Positions 34,307 through 43,631 of a DNA stretch of 64,000 bases are shown in pieces. The translations under genes and the position numbers were made by a program. The stretch is from Pseudomonadota bacterium (GTDB taxonomy: Bacteria > Myxococcota_A > Polyangia > Polyangiales > Polyangiaceae), in assembly GCA_023431345.1 (NCBI GenBank), contig JAEYWK010000186.1, positions 62,001 to 126,000 on the forward strand, written 5' to 3'. Position 1 is the first letter of the stretch, and every line of letters begins with the position of its first letter. The notes beneath the pieces are model-generated. The model saw nothing but the letters and a program-made list of their open reading frames with translations, ran no database searches and was not told the origin of the DNA.

Positions 34307-35194
34307 TCACCCCCCGAGCGCGGCGCGCAGCCGCTGCTCTTCTTGGCCTAGCTTGGCGATGGCTTCCAGGGTGCGGTCGGCGATGCGCTGCTCGGTGCGC
34401 GCGGTCGGCGGCTCGTCGAGCAAGTCGGTAAAGTCGATGGGCTCGCCGTAGACGACCAAAATCTTCCGGCCGGTGCCGTCGAAGTTGCTCTCGATCTGAC
34501 GGGGCAAGTCGTTGATCAGGCCGTGAATGAACACGGGAATGACCGGCACGCGCGCGCCCTGAATGATGCGCCCGACGCCGCGCTGGGCAGGCAAGAAGGT
34601 GTACGGGTCATCGTCCTTCTTGCGCGTCCCCTCGGGGTGAATTCCGCAGAACATGCCGCCGCGCCGGAGCAGCCACGAGAGCTCGTCGAGCGAGGTCGGG
34701 TTCAAGATCAGCTTCTTGCGCTCGCGGAACAGCGGCGGGTACATGGCGAAGAAGCTCATGACGCCGTTCACGAATAACCCGATCGGGTTATCGTAGAAGA
34801 ACGTGGAGCGCACCGGGAACACGATGCGATGCTGCAGGCGGCGCCGCACCAAATCGCCCGTAATCACGTACATGTCGAAGAAGCTGCGGTGATTCGAGAC
34901 GACGATGTAGCTCTGCGAGCGCTCGAGCTTGGGCAGCCGCTCGAGGCCGTGAACGTGGCGTAGATTCTTGGTACAATGGTGGATCCACAGCGAGCCGAGG
35001 CGGTGCTGCAGCGTACGGATCAGCTCGTCGATGGGGCCTTTGCGGAAGGTGCCGCGCACGAAGCCGACGATCACCCGCTCCCAAAACGAGAGCCGCTCAC
35101 GGCCGCTGGAGACCAAATCCGGCCGCGCGCCTGCGGAGGGCTCTGGCGTGGGGGCGTCGCTCGAGCGGGTGGGTGGGGAGGCGGCCTCAGACAT
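34307..35194 (-). CDS. plsC: PlsC-like 1-acylglycerol-3-phosphate acyltransferase
   Basis: 295 aa from the ATG at 35194. A Pro/Ser-rich N-terminus precedes a LPLAT domain with the two catalytic blocks NHRSFFD (101-107) and HPEGTR (186-191), and a FPVRSTFFY hydrophobic segment between. Such enzymes transfer an acyl chain to lysophosphatidic acid or a similar acceptor at the inner membrane. The start overlaps the stop of the SseB-like gene by 8 nt, so the pair is coupled. Acceptor specificity is unknown, and plsC is the nearest familiar name only. Confidence 0.88.
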   Translation of the reverse strand: MSEAASPPTRSSDAPTPEPSAGARPDLVSSGRERLSFWERVIVGFVRGTFRKGPIDELIRTLQHRLGSLWIHHCTKNLRHVHGLERLPKLERSQSYIVVSNHRSFFDMYVITGDLVRRRLQHRIVFPVRSTFFYDNPIGLFVNGVMSFFAMYPPLFRERKKLILNPTSLDELSWLLRRGGMFCGIHPEGTRKKDDDPYTFLPAQRGVGRIIQGARVPVIPVFIHGLINDLPRQIESNFDGTGRKILVVYGEPIDFTDLLDEPPTARTEQRIADRTLEAIAKLGQEEQRLRAALGG

Positions 35195-35975
35195 TGTCGA
35201 ACACGATGTCGACGTAGCCCGGCGGAGGCAAGTGGGGGCTGACGGCGTTGAAGACGTGATTGGCGAGGTGGCGGTAGTCGACGTCGCCGCTGCCCTGGGG
35301 GGTGAGCTTGATCGTCGGGTGGGGCTCGAGGTCGCGCTCGGGGTTGTAGGTGCGGAGGAGCTCGTAGCGCGCGAGCTCGGGCAGCTCAACCAGGCAGCGC
35401 TCGAGCGCCGCGGTCAGCTCTGCCGGCACCGGCGCGCCCGCTTCAGCCACGACGGTGCGCACGTCGTCGTCGGGGATCGCCGCCACGTAGCCGACGAGCG
35501 GGATGGGGTGACCGGTGACCAGCTGCTTGACCTCGGCCGCCGTGAGCATCAGCTCCGAATCGGCGCCGGCGTCGATGACCACGCCCTGCACCTGCTCGTC
35601 GAGGGTGCCGCTGGCCATCTCCAGCGCCACGCCGCCGGGGATCTGACAAAACTCGAGCTCGCCGCCGCCCGTGCGCCAGCCCAGCTGGCCGCCCATGGCG
35701 TCGAGGTGAGCGGGGGTCGTGAACAGCGCCGCGAAGCTGGGCCCGTCGGGCATGGTCAAGAAGTGCGGTTGCAAGCGCAGCTCGCCTTCGACCTTGGTGC
35801 GCTCGCCGGCGGTCGCGCCCGCGAGCGGCTCGGCGAGAGGGATCAACAGATCTGCTTGCTCGAGGGCGTCGAGCAACGCTTTGACGTCGCTGCGAAAGCC
35901 GCGCCGCGCCTGTCGAACCGCCGTCGTCAGGTCCGGGCCACCGCCCGAACCGCTGTCTTGCCCGAGAACTTGCAT
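35187..35975 (-). CDS. SseB-like domain protein
   Basis: 262 aa. The N-terminal about 120 residues match the SseB N-terminal domain pattern (ALEQADLLIPLAEPL, HFLTMPDGPSFAALFTTP, PGGVALEMASG then VQGVVIDAG). The C-terminal part (about 150-262) is an unrelated alpha/beta domain (AELTAALERCLVELPE, YVDIVFDNV). SseB-type domains occur in many non-secretion proteins; no type III secretion genes are near, so the Salmonella name should not be read as function. It is followed by PlsC with an 8-nt overlap. Divergent from the iminopeptidase across 98 bp. Confidence 0.8.
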   Translation of the reverse strand: MQVLGQDSGSGGGPDLTTAVRQARRGFRSDVKALLDALEQADLLIPLAEPLAGATAGERTKVEGELRLQPHFLTMPDGPSFAALFTTPAHLDAMGGQLGWRTGGGELEFCQIPGGVALEMASGTLDEQVQGVVIDAGADSELMLTAAEVKQLVTGHPIPLVGYVAAIPDDDVRTVVAEAGAPVPAELTAALERCLVELPELARYELLRTYNPERDLEPHPTIKLTPQGSGDVDYRHLANHVFNAVSPHLPPPGYVDIVFDNV

Positions 35976-36073
35976 GGAAGCGCGGCTCCCGTATCACGAC
36001 CGCCGCGCCACCGCACGGCCGGGCTCGGCGAGGGCTGATCGGGACGGCGTGCGTGATAGGCTCCCGGGCCCCG

Positions 36074-37048
36074 ATGGTCACGCGCGTGCTCCGCAGCTTC
36101 TACCCCGAGATCCAGCCCTATCGGACGGGCTTTCTGCAGGTCTCCCCGGTCCACTCGCTCTACTTCGAGGAGTCTGGCAACCCTCAGGGCAAGCCGGTCG
36201 TCTTCCTCCACGGCGGCCCGGGTGGTGGTACGAGCCCCAAGCAGCGCCGCTTCTTCGATCCGGCGCGCTACCGCATCGTGCTGTTCGACCAGCGCGGCTG
36301 CGGCAAGAGCCGGCCGCACGCCTCGCTCGAGGACAACACCACCTGGCACCTCGTCGCCGACATCGAGGCGCTGCGCGTCCACCTGGGTATCGAGCGCTGG
36401 CAGGTGTTCGGCGGCTCGTGGGGCAGCTCGCTGGGCCTCGCCTACGCCGAGGCCCATCCCGACCGCGTGAGCGAGCTCGTGCTGCGCGGCATCTTCCTGC
36501 TCCGGCGCTGGGAGCTCGAGTGGTTTTATCAGCAGGGGACGAGCATGTTGTTCCCCGACGCCTTCGAGCCGTTTCACGATCTCATCCCCGAAGCGGAGCG
36601 CGGGGATTTGATCGGGGCGTTCCACCGCCGGCTGACGAGTGACAATCCGGTCCAGCGCCAGGAGGCCGCTCGCATCTGGAGCGTCTGGGAGGCGAGCACC
36701 AGTCACTTGCTGCAAGATCGCGACTACATCCGGAGCGCAGCCGGCGACGAGTTCAGCTTGGCTTTCGCCCGCATCGAAGCGCACTACTTCGTGAATCACG
36801 GCTTCCTGAAGTCGGAGCAGCAGCTGCTCGACGACGTCGCCAAGATTCGTCACTTGCCGTGCACCATCGTGCAAGGTCGCTACGACGTGGTGTGCCCGGT
36901 CAAGAGCGCGTGGGAGCTCTCGAAGGCGTACCCCGAGGCGGAGCTACGCATCGTGCCCGACGCCGGTCACTCCGCGTTCGAGCCCGGCATCGCCCACGAG
37001 CTGATCAGCGCGACGGATCGCTTCGCCGCCAGGAAGAGCTCGCAATGA
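36074..37048 (+). CDS. pip: Proline iminopeptidase (alpha/beta hydrolase)
   Basis: 324 aa, ATG at 36074. Peptidase family S33: oxyanion-hole HGGPGGG (46-52), nucleophile elbow GGSWG (Ser115), acid Asp271 in GRYDVVCP and His299 in DAGHS. The substrate-clamp helices at about 150-240 match the Xanthomonas/E. coli-type Pip, which removes N-terminal proline in the cytoplasm. Length is the family norm. The stop overlaps the next start as ATGA, so the P-type ATPase is probably co-translated; the functional link is unclear. Confidence 0.94.
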   Translation: MVTRVLRSFYPEIQPYRTGFLQVSPVHSLYFEESGNPQGKPVVFLHGGPGGGTSPKQRRFFDPARYRIVLFDQRGCGKSRPHASLEDNTTWHLVADIEALRVHLGIERWQVFGGSWGSSLGLAYAEAHPDRVSELVLRGIFLLRRWELEWFYQQGTSMLFPDAFEPFHDLIPEAERGDLIGAFHRRLTSDNPVQRQEAARIWSVWEASTSHLLQDRDYIRSAAGDEFSLAFARIEAHYFVNHGFLKSEQQLLDDVAKIRHLPCTIVQGRYDVVCPVKSAWELSKAYPEAELRIVPDAGHSAFEPGIAHELISATDRFAARKSSQ

Positions 37049-40000
37049 GCCTCGCGGACGCGTTCTTCACGGTGCGCAAGCTGCTGTCGCCGCGCTCGCG
37101 TCGCTCTTGGCTGGGGCGGACTCGCGCGCACATCGAGCTGCGTGATTTGTCGGCCTCCGAGCTGTCGACGTTCGCGGAGCGCGTGCGTCCCGCGCTGCTG
37201 GCGCTCGTGCGCGTGCACGGCGTCGAGATCAACGCCCCGCTGCGGCGCGTGATCGTGGCCTTCGACGACGACTCGTACTCGCTGTCCGAGCTGCTCGTGG
37301 TGGTGGAGCAGGCGGAGCGCGCGGCGGGGGTCGACAACGCCGCGTTCCGCGACGAGGAGTGGGAGCACCCCGCCGATATCGAGAGCGTCGAGCGGCTGAT
37401 GGTCGGCTTGTGCGCGGACGCGCTCGGTACGATGACGGGCCTCGGCCTCAAGTTCTCGCCGCTGCCGGCCTCGCGCATCGCGGGCACGCTCGGCAGCTTG
37501 TTCTCGATCGCGCAGACCACCGAGCGCTTGCGCAAGCCGCTCGACGACCGCTTCGGGCCGCAGCGCGCCAACCTGCTACTCGACGTGGCGGCGGCGGCCG
37601 CTCACGGCGCCGCGCAGCGCCCCGGCAGCGCGTTCGTCGAGCTCGCGCACAAGTTCTCGCGGCTGGGCGAGGCTCAGGCGCGGCGCCGCGTCTGGGAGCA
37701 GCGCGAGCAAGAGCTGTTCTCGGTGCCGGCCGACGTCGGCGAGCTGTTGGGCAGCGAGCCCAGGCCACGCGCGCTGCCGCGCGGCCCGATCGAGGAGTAC
37801 GCGGATCGGGCGTGGATCGTGTCCCTCGGCGGCTTCGCGGTGAGCTTCTTGACCACGCGCAGCGTGCAGCGCGCCGTCGCGGCGCTGTTCGCCGGTCTGC
37901 CTCAGCCGGCGCGCCTCGGCCGCGAGACTTTCTGCGCGGAGCTGTCGCGCGCGCTCGCTGCCCGCCAAGCGCTCGTCGTCGACGTGGAGGCTCTGCGTCG
38001 GCTCGATCGCATCGATTGCTTGGTGCTCGAGAGCGGACTGGTGGCGCGAGATCGCTACGAGGTTCGCGAGCTGATCGTCGTCAGCCACGTGGACGAGGCC
38101 GAGATTCGGCGGGCGCTCACGGCCGCGCTCGACGTGGAGCGGCCGATCGAGAAGCGACGAGTCGGTGACTACACCTTCGGTGCGCTGGGGGTGCTCGGCT
38201 GCGAAGTGCCGGACGAGCTCAGCCCCAGCGCGGCCGATTTGGGCCGTCGCGGCGGCCTCGTGGTGGGCTTGATGCAAGACGACGCGCTCGTCGCCCTCGC
38301 CGAGGTAGAGCTGATCCCTCAGACCGGCATCGATGAGCTGATCACGGCCGCGCACGAGGCGGAGATGCGCGTGGTGGTGGCGGGCAGCGACGAGCAAGTG
38401 CTGTCGGGGCTGCCTGCCGACGACACCATCGGCGGCGGTGAGGATTTGGCGCGAGGCATCCGCCGTCTGCAGCGCGAGGGCCGCGCCGTGTGTTTGGTGG
38501 CGACGAGCCGTTCGCCGCGCGTGGACTCGGCCGACCTCACCATCGGCTTGATGCGTGAGGGCGAGCCTCCTCCGTGGGGCGCGCACGTGATCTGCCGGGA
38601 CGACCTGTCGGACGTGCGCTTCTTGATTCACGCCGCCGTGTCGGCGCGACAGGTCGCCAAGCAGGGCGTGAACATCGCCCTCGGCGCGGCGACCCTCGGC
38701 GCCTTGGTCTCCGCGGGCGGCGTGTTGCCGCTCACCGCCCGCCGCGTGATCGCGGTCGTGAACGCGGCTTCGCTGATCTCGATGGCCAACGGCGTGCGCG
38801 GCTCTTTCGCGCTCGCGCGCCGCGCGCTGCCCGCGCCGCGTGACCGCACGCCGTGGCACGCGCTCGACGCGCGCAGCGTGCTGGTCAAGCTGCGCTCCTC
38901 GGAGCAGGGGCTCTTGCGGCGTGAAGCGCAGCGCCGCAAGCGCCCGAGTCACCACGCATCTCGCTCGCGCGTGGGCGAGCTGGTGGAAGCCGTCACCGAC
39001 GAGCTGTTCAATCCGCTGGCCCCGCTGCTGGCGGCGGGGGCCGGCTTGTCGGCGGCCGTCGGCTCCTTCGGCGACGCGGGCATGGTCGGCGGCGTGGTCG
39101 CGCTCAACGCGCTGATCGGCGGCGCGCAGCGCTTCCGCACCGAGCGTCGCTTGCGCGAGCTGTCGCGCGGTGAGCGGCGCTACGCGCGTGTGCGGCGCGG
39201 CGCAGCCCTGCTCGACATGCCCGAGCAAGAGCTGGTGCGCGGTGACATCATCGTGCTCGAGGCGGGCGACGTCGTCCCCGCCGATTGTCGCATCTTGTCG
39301 GCGGAGGCCCTCGAGGTGGACGCCTCGAGCATGACGGGCGAGTCGCTGCCGGTGCGCAAGTCGCCCGCGCCCTCGTTCGAGCTGCACGTCGCCGATCACA
39401 GCTCCATGCTCTACGACGGCACCGCCATCGCGGCGGGCCGCGCGGTGGCGGTGGTGGTGGCGACGGGCGAAGAGACGGAAGCGCGCCGGGGCGCCAGCGC
39501 CGTGAAGCGCGACCCCAGCCGCGGCGGCGTCGAGCGCCGCCTGCGCTCGCTGATTCACATGACGGGGCCGGTGGCGCTCGGCGCCGGCGTCAGCCTGATC
39601 GGCGCGGGCCTGATCCGTGGCCGTAAGCTCGAAGATTTGGTGGGCAGCGGCGTGAGCCTGGCCGTCGCGTCGGTGCCGGAGGGCCTGCCGCTGATCGCGA
39701 CGGCGGCGCAGCTGGCGGCGGCCTCGCGCTTGTCCAAGCGAGGCGCGCTCGTGCGCAACGTGCGCAGCATCGAGGCGCTCGGCCGCGTGGACGCGCTGTG
39801 TCTCGACAAGACCGGTACGCTCACCGAGGGCCGCATCGAGCTCGGCTCGCTCTCGGAGGCGACCGCCGACGCGCCTGCTCGATACGGCGAGCACGAACGC
39901 TCGCTGCTCTCCGCTGCGCTGCGCGCTGCCCCCGAGCTCCGCGTCGGCAGCACCAAGACCGATCCGACCGACGGCGCGCTGTACCGCGCCGCGGAGACGC

Positions 40001-41439
40001 TCGGCGTCCGCGTGTTCGACGGTGAGAGCGGCTGGGTGCGCCTGCGTGAGCTGCCGTTCGAGGCCGAGCGCGGCTACCAAGTCGTGCTCGGTGAGCGACC
40101 GCGCGGAGCGCTGCTGTCGGTGAAGGGCGCGCCCGAAAAGCTCATCGCTCACGTCAACAGCTTGCGCAAGGCGGGCGAGCTCAGCGAGCTCGATGAGGCA
40201 GGTCGCAAGGCCCTGCTCGAGCGCGCCAGGGAGCTAGGCGGCGCGGGCCTGCGCGTGCTCGGGGTGGCCGAGGCCGAGGTTTCGGCCGACCACGATCTGG
40301 CGACGTTGCCGCCCCTGTGCTTCCGCGGCTTCATCGCCTTCCGTGATCCGGTGCGCTCCACCGCGGCTCAGGCCGTCTCGGACCTGCACGCGGCCGGCGT
40401 GGTGACCTACATGTTGACCGGTGACCACCCGAGCACGGCCGAAGCAGTCGCGCGCGAGGTGGGGCTCTTGCCGCCGGGAGGCATCGTGATGTCGGGCAGC
40501 GCGCTGCTCCAGTTCTCCGACGAAGAGCTGGACGCGCAGCTGGGCCGGGTGCGCGTCTTCGCGCGGGTCACGCCCGCCCAGAAGGTGCGCATCGTGCGCG
40601 CTCTGCAGCGCGCGGGCCGGGTGGTGGGCATGGTCGGTGATGGCGCCAACGACGCCCCTGCGATCCGCCTCGCGAACGTCGGCATCGCGGTCGGCCGACA
40701 GAGCACGGCGGCAGCTCGCGCAGCTGCCGACGTCGTCTTGACCGACGAGCGCATCGAGACCTTGGTGCACGCTATCGTGGAAGGCCGCGCGATGTGGGCT
40801 TCCGTGCGCGACGCGGTGTCGATCTTGGTCGGCGGCAACCTCGGCGAAATCGGCTTCACGTTGGCGGCCGGCTTGCTCGATGGTCGCCCGCCCCTGAACC
40901 CGCGCCAGCTCTTGCTCGTCAACTTGCTGACCGATGTCGCGCCCGCGATGGCGATCGCGCTGCGGCCACCCTCGCTCGATACGTTGAGCGCGCTGCGCCG
41001 GGAAGGGCCGGAGGCGTCGCTCGGCCAGCCGCTGAACCGCGACATCGCGGTGCGCGCGCTCGTGACGTCGCTCGGCGCCGGTAGCGCGTGGGTCGTAGGC
41101 CGATTCGGTGGCCGTGAACGGGCCAACACCGTCGGCTTGCTGGCGCTAGTGGGCTCGCAGCTGGGGCAAACGCTGGTCTCGGGCAAGCTGAGCCGGCCCG
41201 TGATCGTGACGAGCGTCGCCTCCGCGGCGACCTTGGCTCTGATCGTGCAAACGCCAGGGATTTCCCAGCTCTTCGGCTGCAAGCCGCTCGGCCCGTTCGG
41301 TTGGGCCACGGCGGTGGGCGCTTCCGCGGGCGCGACGGCCCTCGCCGGCTACTTCCCGGAGCTCGTCAGCGCGACGATGAAGAGGCTGCACCTCGACAAG
41401 CCCGTCATGGTCGAGGATCTCGAAGCCCTCGAGCCGTAG
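37045..41439 (+). CDS. CtpH/CtpI-type large cation P-type ATPase
   Basis: 1464 aa, ATG at 37045. The N-terminal about 600 residues hold an HMA-like beta-alpha fold (VHGVEINAPLRRVIVAFDD), helical DUF-type segments and two vestigial nucleotide/HAD-like stretches. The P-type ATPase core follows: TGES (764-767), PEGLP in the membrane helix as in Ca2+/Mg2+ pumps, phosphorylated Asp921 in LDKTGTLTEG, GDGAND (1198-1203), then C-terminal TMs. The length and duplicated, degenerate first half match mycobacterial CtpH/CtpI, which are about 1,500 aa. Transported ion unknown. Coupled to pip by ATGA. The 858-codon antisense frame over it is a shadow. Confidence 0.9.
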   Translation: MSLADAFFTVRKLLSPRSRRSWLGRTRAHIELRDLSASELSTFAERVRPALLALVRVHGVEINAPLRRVIVAFDDDSYSLSELLVVVEQAERAAGVDNAAFRDEEWEHPADIESVERLMVGLCADALGTMTGLGLKFSPLPASRIAGTLGSLFSIAQTTERLRKPLDDRFGPQRANLLLDVAAAAAHGAAQRPGSAFVELAHKFSRLGEAQARRRVWEQREQELFSVPADVGELLGSEPRPRALPRGPIEEYADRAWIVSLGGFAVSFLTTRSVQRAVAALFAGLPQPARLGRETFCAELSRALAARQALVVDVEALRRLDRIDCLVLESGLVARDRYEVRELIVVSHVDEAEIRRALTAALDVERPIEKRRVGDYTFGALGVLGCEVPDELSPSAADLGRRGGLVVGLMQDDALVALAEVELIPQTGIDELITAAHEAEMRVVVAGSDEQVLSGLPADDTIGGGEDLARGIRRLQREGRAVCLVATSRSPRVDSADLTIGLMREGEPPPWGAHVICRDDLSDVRFLIHAAVSARQVAKQGVNIALGAATLGALVSAGGVLPLTARRVIAVVNAASLISMANGVRGSFALARRALPAPRDRTPWHALDARSVLVKLRSSEQGLLRREAQRRKRPSHHASRSRVGELVEAVTDELFNPLAPLLAAGAGLSAAVGSFGDAGMVGGVVALNALIGGAQRFRTERRLRELSRGERRYARVRRGAALLDMPEQELVRGDIIVLEAGDVVPADCRILSAEALEVDASSMTGESLPVRKSPAPSFELHVADHSSMLYDGTAIAAGRAVAVVVATGEETEARRGASAVKRDPSRGGVERRLRSLIHMTGPVALGAGVSLIGAGLIRGRKLEDLVGSGVSLAVASVPEGLPLIATAAQLAAASRLSKRGALVRNVRSIEALGRVDALCLDKTGTLTEGRIELGSLSEATADAPARYGEHERSLLSAALRAAPELRVGSTKTDPTDGALYRAAETLGVRVFDGESGWVRLRELPFEAERGYQVVLGERPRGALLSVKGAPEKLIAHVNSLRKAGELSELDEAGRKALLERARELGGAGLRVLGVAEAEVSADHDLATLPPLCFRGFIAFRDPVRSTAAQAVSDLHAAGVVTYMLTGDHPSTAEAVAREVGLLPPGGIVMSGSALLQFSDEELDAQLGRVRVFARVTPAQKVRIVRALQRAGRVVGMVGDGANDAPAIRLANVGIAVGRQSTAAARAAADVVLTDERIETLVHAIVEGRAMWASVRDAVSILVGGNLGEIGFTLAAGLLDGRPPLNPRQLLLVNLLTDVAPAMAIALRPPSLDTLSALRREGPEASLGQPLNRDIAVRALVTSLGAGSAWVVGRFGGRERANTVGLLALVGSQLGQTLVSGKLSRPVIVTSVASAATLALIVQTPGISQLFGCKPLGPFGWATAVGASAGATALAGYFPELVSATMKRLHLDKPVMVEDLEALEP

Positions 41440-41506
41440 CGGAGCGGCTCGCGCGCGGCAACCGCGCCGGCTCGGAGCTCGCCCGGGCCCTCCCACGTTC
41501 GCGGGC

Positions 41507-43465
41507 TCAAGAAGCCGGCGCCGCATCGCGGGCCGACGCAACCAGCGTGTGGAGCGTGCGCCGCAGCTCCGCCACGTCGAACGGCTTCTCGAATTTGGCG
41601 TTCGGCACGCTCTCCAAGAACTCGGCGACGCGCATCATCGACACGCCGCCCGTCATGAAGACGACGCGGGCCGCGAGCCGGGGCTGCTCGCGGCGCAGCA
41701 CCTCGAACAGCTCCATGCCGGTCATGCCCGGCATCATCAGATCGCACAAGATGGCGTCGAACCCAGGCTCGCCCCCCTCTTCCTGCAAGAGCTCGAGCGC
41801 CTCGGCGCCGCTCTGGGCGATGATCAAATCGTGCTCGCCCTGCAGCAGCACCTTCAGCGTGTGCGCCACCACCGATTCGTCGTCGACGACGAGCACCCGG
41901 CCTCGCGCACGCCCTTCGCTCGCTTCTTGCGACGCGCGATCCGACTTGCGCGGCATGATCGGCGATAGCTTCGAGGCCGGCAGCGTCACCGTGAAGGTTG
42001 CGCCATGGCCTGGCTTACTGTGCACTCGAATCTCGCCGCCGTGCGTCTGCACGATGCCGCGGCAGATCGGCAGACCGAGCCCGGTGCCGACCCCCACCGG
42101 CTTGGTGGTGAAGAACGGATCGAAGATGCGACCGAGCAGCTCGCTCGGGACACCCGGGCCGTTGTCGGTCACCTCCGCGATCACGTGCTCGCCGTCGGCG
42201 CGCAAGCTGACGCGGATCGAGTTGTCGGCCTCGTCCGAGTCCGACGCGAAGGCTTGGGAGGCGTTCAGCAGCAGATTTAGGAACACCTGCTCCAGGCGGC
42301 CGGCGTTACCGTCGACGGCAGGCACGGTTTGGTAGCGCCGCTCGAGCCGGGCTCGCGTGCGGAGCTCGGGGTAGGCGATGTTTACTGCCGCCTCGATCAC
42401 GGCTTCCAGGCTCACCGGCTGGCGCGCCGTCTCCTCGCCGCGCGCGAAGGTGCGGAGATCGCGCACGATGGCGGCGACGCGGTCCGCTCCGTGACACGCA
42501 TCGTGAACCCGCACCATGAGTGATTCGACGCGCGCGGGATCGGCGGCCGCCTTCGGCAGCTCGCGCTTCAAGTACTCCAGGTTGAGCAGCACATAGGCCA
42601 GCGGGTTGTTGATCTCGTGCGCGACGCCGGCCGACAGCACGCCGAGCGCGGTCAGGCGGTCCGCCTCCAGCAGCTTGGTTTCCATGCGCTTGCGCTCCGT
42701 CACGTCGCGCGCGAACGCCAGCACCGCGGGGCCGCCTTGATATTCGATGGGAATCGACGAGATCTCGACGGTATGCTCTTCGCCGCGCCCGTCGATGGAG
42801 CGGTACTCGGCGCGCTCGTCGAGCCCGCCGCGCTCGAGGAGGCGACGGATGCGCGTCGCGGCCCGATCGCGATCATCCGGGTGTAAGAACTCGGTGATCA
42901 TGCGGCCCGTGCCCTGCGCCGCGCTCTCGAGCCCGAGCAGCCGCGCCGCGCGCCCGTTCAAGTACATCACGACGGGGCCGCGCAAGATGGCGACGCCATC
43001 CGGAGCGCCATCCACGAGGTCGCGGAAGCGCTTCTCCGATTCGTGCAGCGCTTGCGAGGTCGCGGCGCGCGAGGAGACGTCGTTGACGAAGGTGACGACG
43101 ATGGGGTGACCATCGAGTGACGCCCGGCTCTGCGCCAGCTCTACCGCGACGCGAGCTCCCGAGCGATGCAGCAAGAGCGTCTCGAAGCTACCGGGGATCC
43201 TCTCTCCGGCCGCGCCTCGGGCCGACATCTCGCGAAGCCGCGGGAGCTCCTCGGGCGCGATCATCGACCACGGATCGCGCGACATGGCCTCCGCGATGTC
43301 GTAGCCAATCATTCGCGCCAGATCGCTGCTGACGAAGAGGTTACGCGGTGAGCCTTCCGAGACGTCGGTGATCGCGAGCCCGGTGCCCGAACGCTCCGCG
43401 GCTTGGCGGAGCGCGTCGAAGAGGCCCGCGCGTTCGGCGATCGAAAGGTCCAGCGGACCGGACAT
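41507..43465 (-). CDS. Hybrid PAS histidine kinase/response regulator
   Basis: 652 aa. Two PAS domains (about 15-135 and 150-265), HisKA with His283 in AGVAHEINNPLAY, HATPase_c (NLLLNASQAF, DNGPGVP, GTGLGLPI) to about 500, then a C-terminal receiver domain (VLVVDDESVV, Asp575 in LCDLMMPGMTG, and KFEKPF). No membrane segment, so it is a cytoplasmic sensor. Phosphate would pass from His283 to Asp575, then to a separate phosphotransfer protein or act in feedback; no output domain is attached. It stands alone between the P-type ATPase (convergent) and ilvE. Signal unknown. Confidence 0.95.
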   Translation of the reverse strand: MSGPLDLSIAERAGLFDALRQAAERSGTGLAITDVSEGSPRNLFVSSDLARMIGYDIAEAMSRDPWSMIAPEELPRLREMSARGAAGERIPGSFETLLLHRSGARVAVELAQSRASLDGHPIVVTFVNDVSSRAATSQALHESEKRFRDLVDGAPDGVAILRGPVVMYLNGRAARLLGLESAAQGTGRMITEFLHPDDRDRAATRIRRLLERGGLDERAEYRSIDGRGEEHTVEISSIPIEYQGGPAVLAFARDVTERKRMETKLLEADRLTALGVLSAGVAHEINNPLAYVLLNLEYLKRELPKAAADPARVESLMVRVHDACHGADRVAAIVRDLRTFARGEETARQPVSLEAVIEAAVNIAYPELRTRARLERRYQTVPAVDGNAGRLEQVFLNLLLNASQAFASDSDEADNSIRVSLRADGEHVIAEVTDNGPGVPSELLGRIFDPFFTTKPVGVGTGLGLPICRGIVQTHGGEIRVHSKPGHGATFTVTLPASKLSPIMPRKSDRASQEASEGRARGRVLVVDDESVVAHTLKVLLQGEHDLIIAQSGAEALELLQEEGGEPGFDAILCDLMMPGMTGMELFEVLRREQPRLAARVVFMTGGVSMMRVAEFLESVPNAKFEKPFDVAELRRTLHTLVASARDAAPAS

Positions 43466-43631
43466 AGCCCTCTGAGGATAGCCCGAGTCGCAGCGACTCT
43501 GGCGGGAGAGGAGTAGTAGGCAGGGGTGAGGGCGCCACTCGCCGGCACGCTGACGCTGGCTGCGTCAGCTCGCGTGTGGGGAAAGGTGGCGTGCTCACCT
43601 CAGCGAGCGCCGAACGCCCGGTGACCGCGGT

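Noticed and set aside
35187..35975. Possible type III secretion gene from the SseB-like name
   Set aside because: No secretion apparatus, chaperone or effector genes are near; SseB-like domains occur in many unrelated proteins.
37576..40152. 858-codon minus-strand frame over the P-type ATPase
   Set aside because: The opposite strand carries all P-type ATPase motifs; the antisense product is His/Arg-rich without domains.
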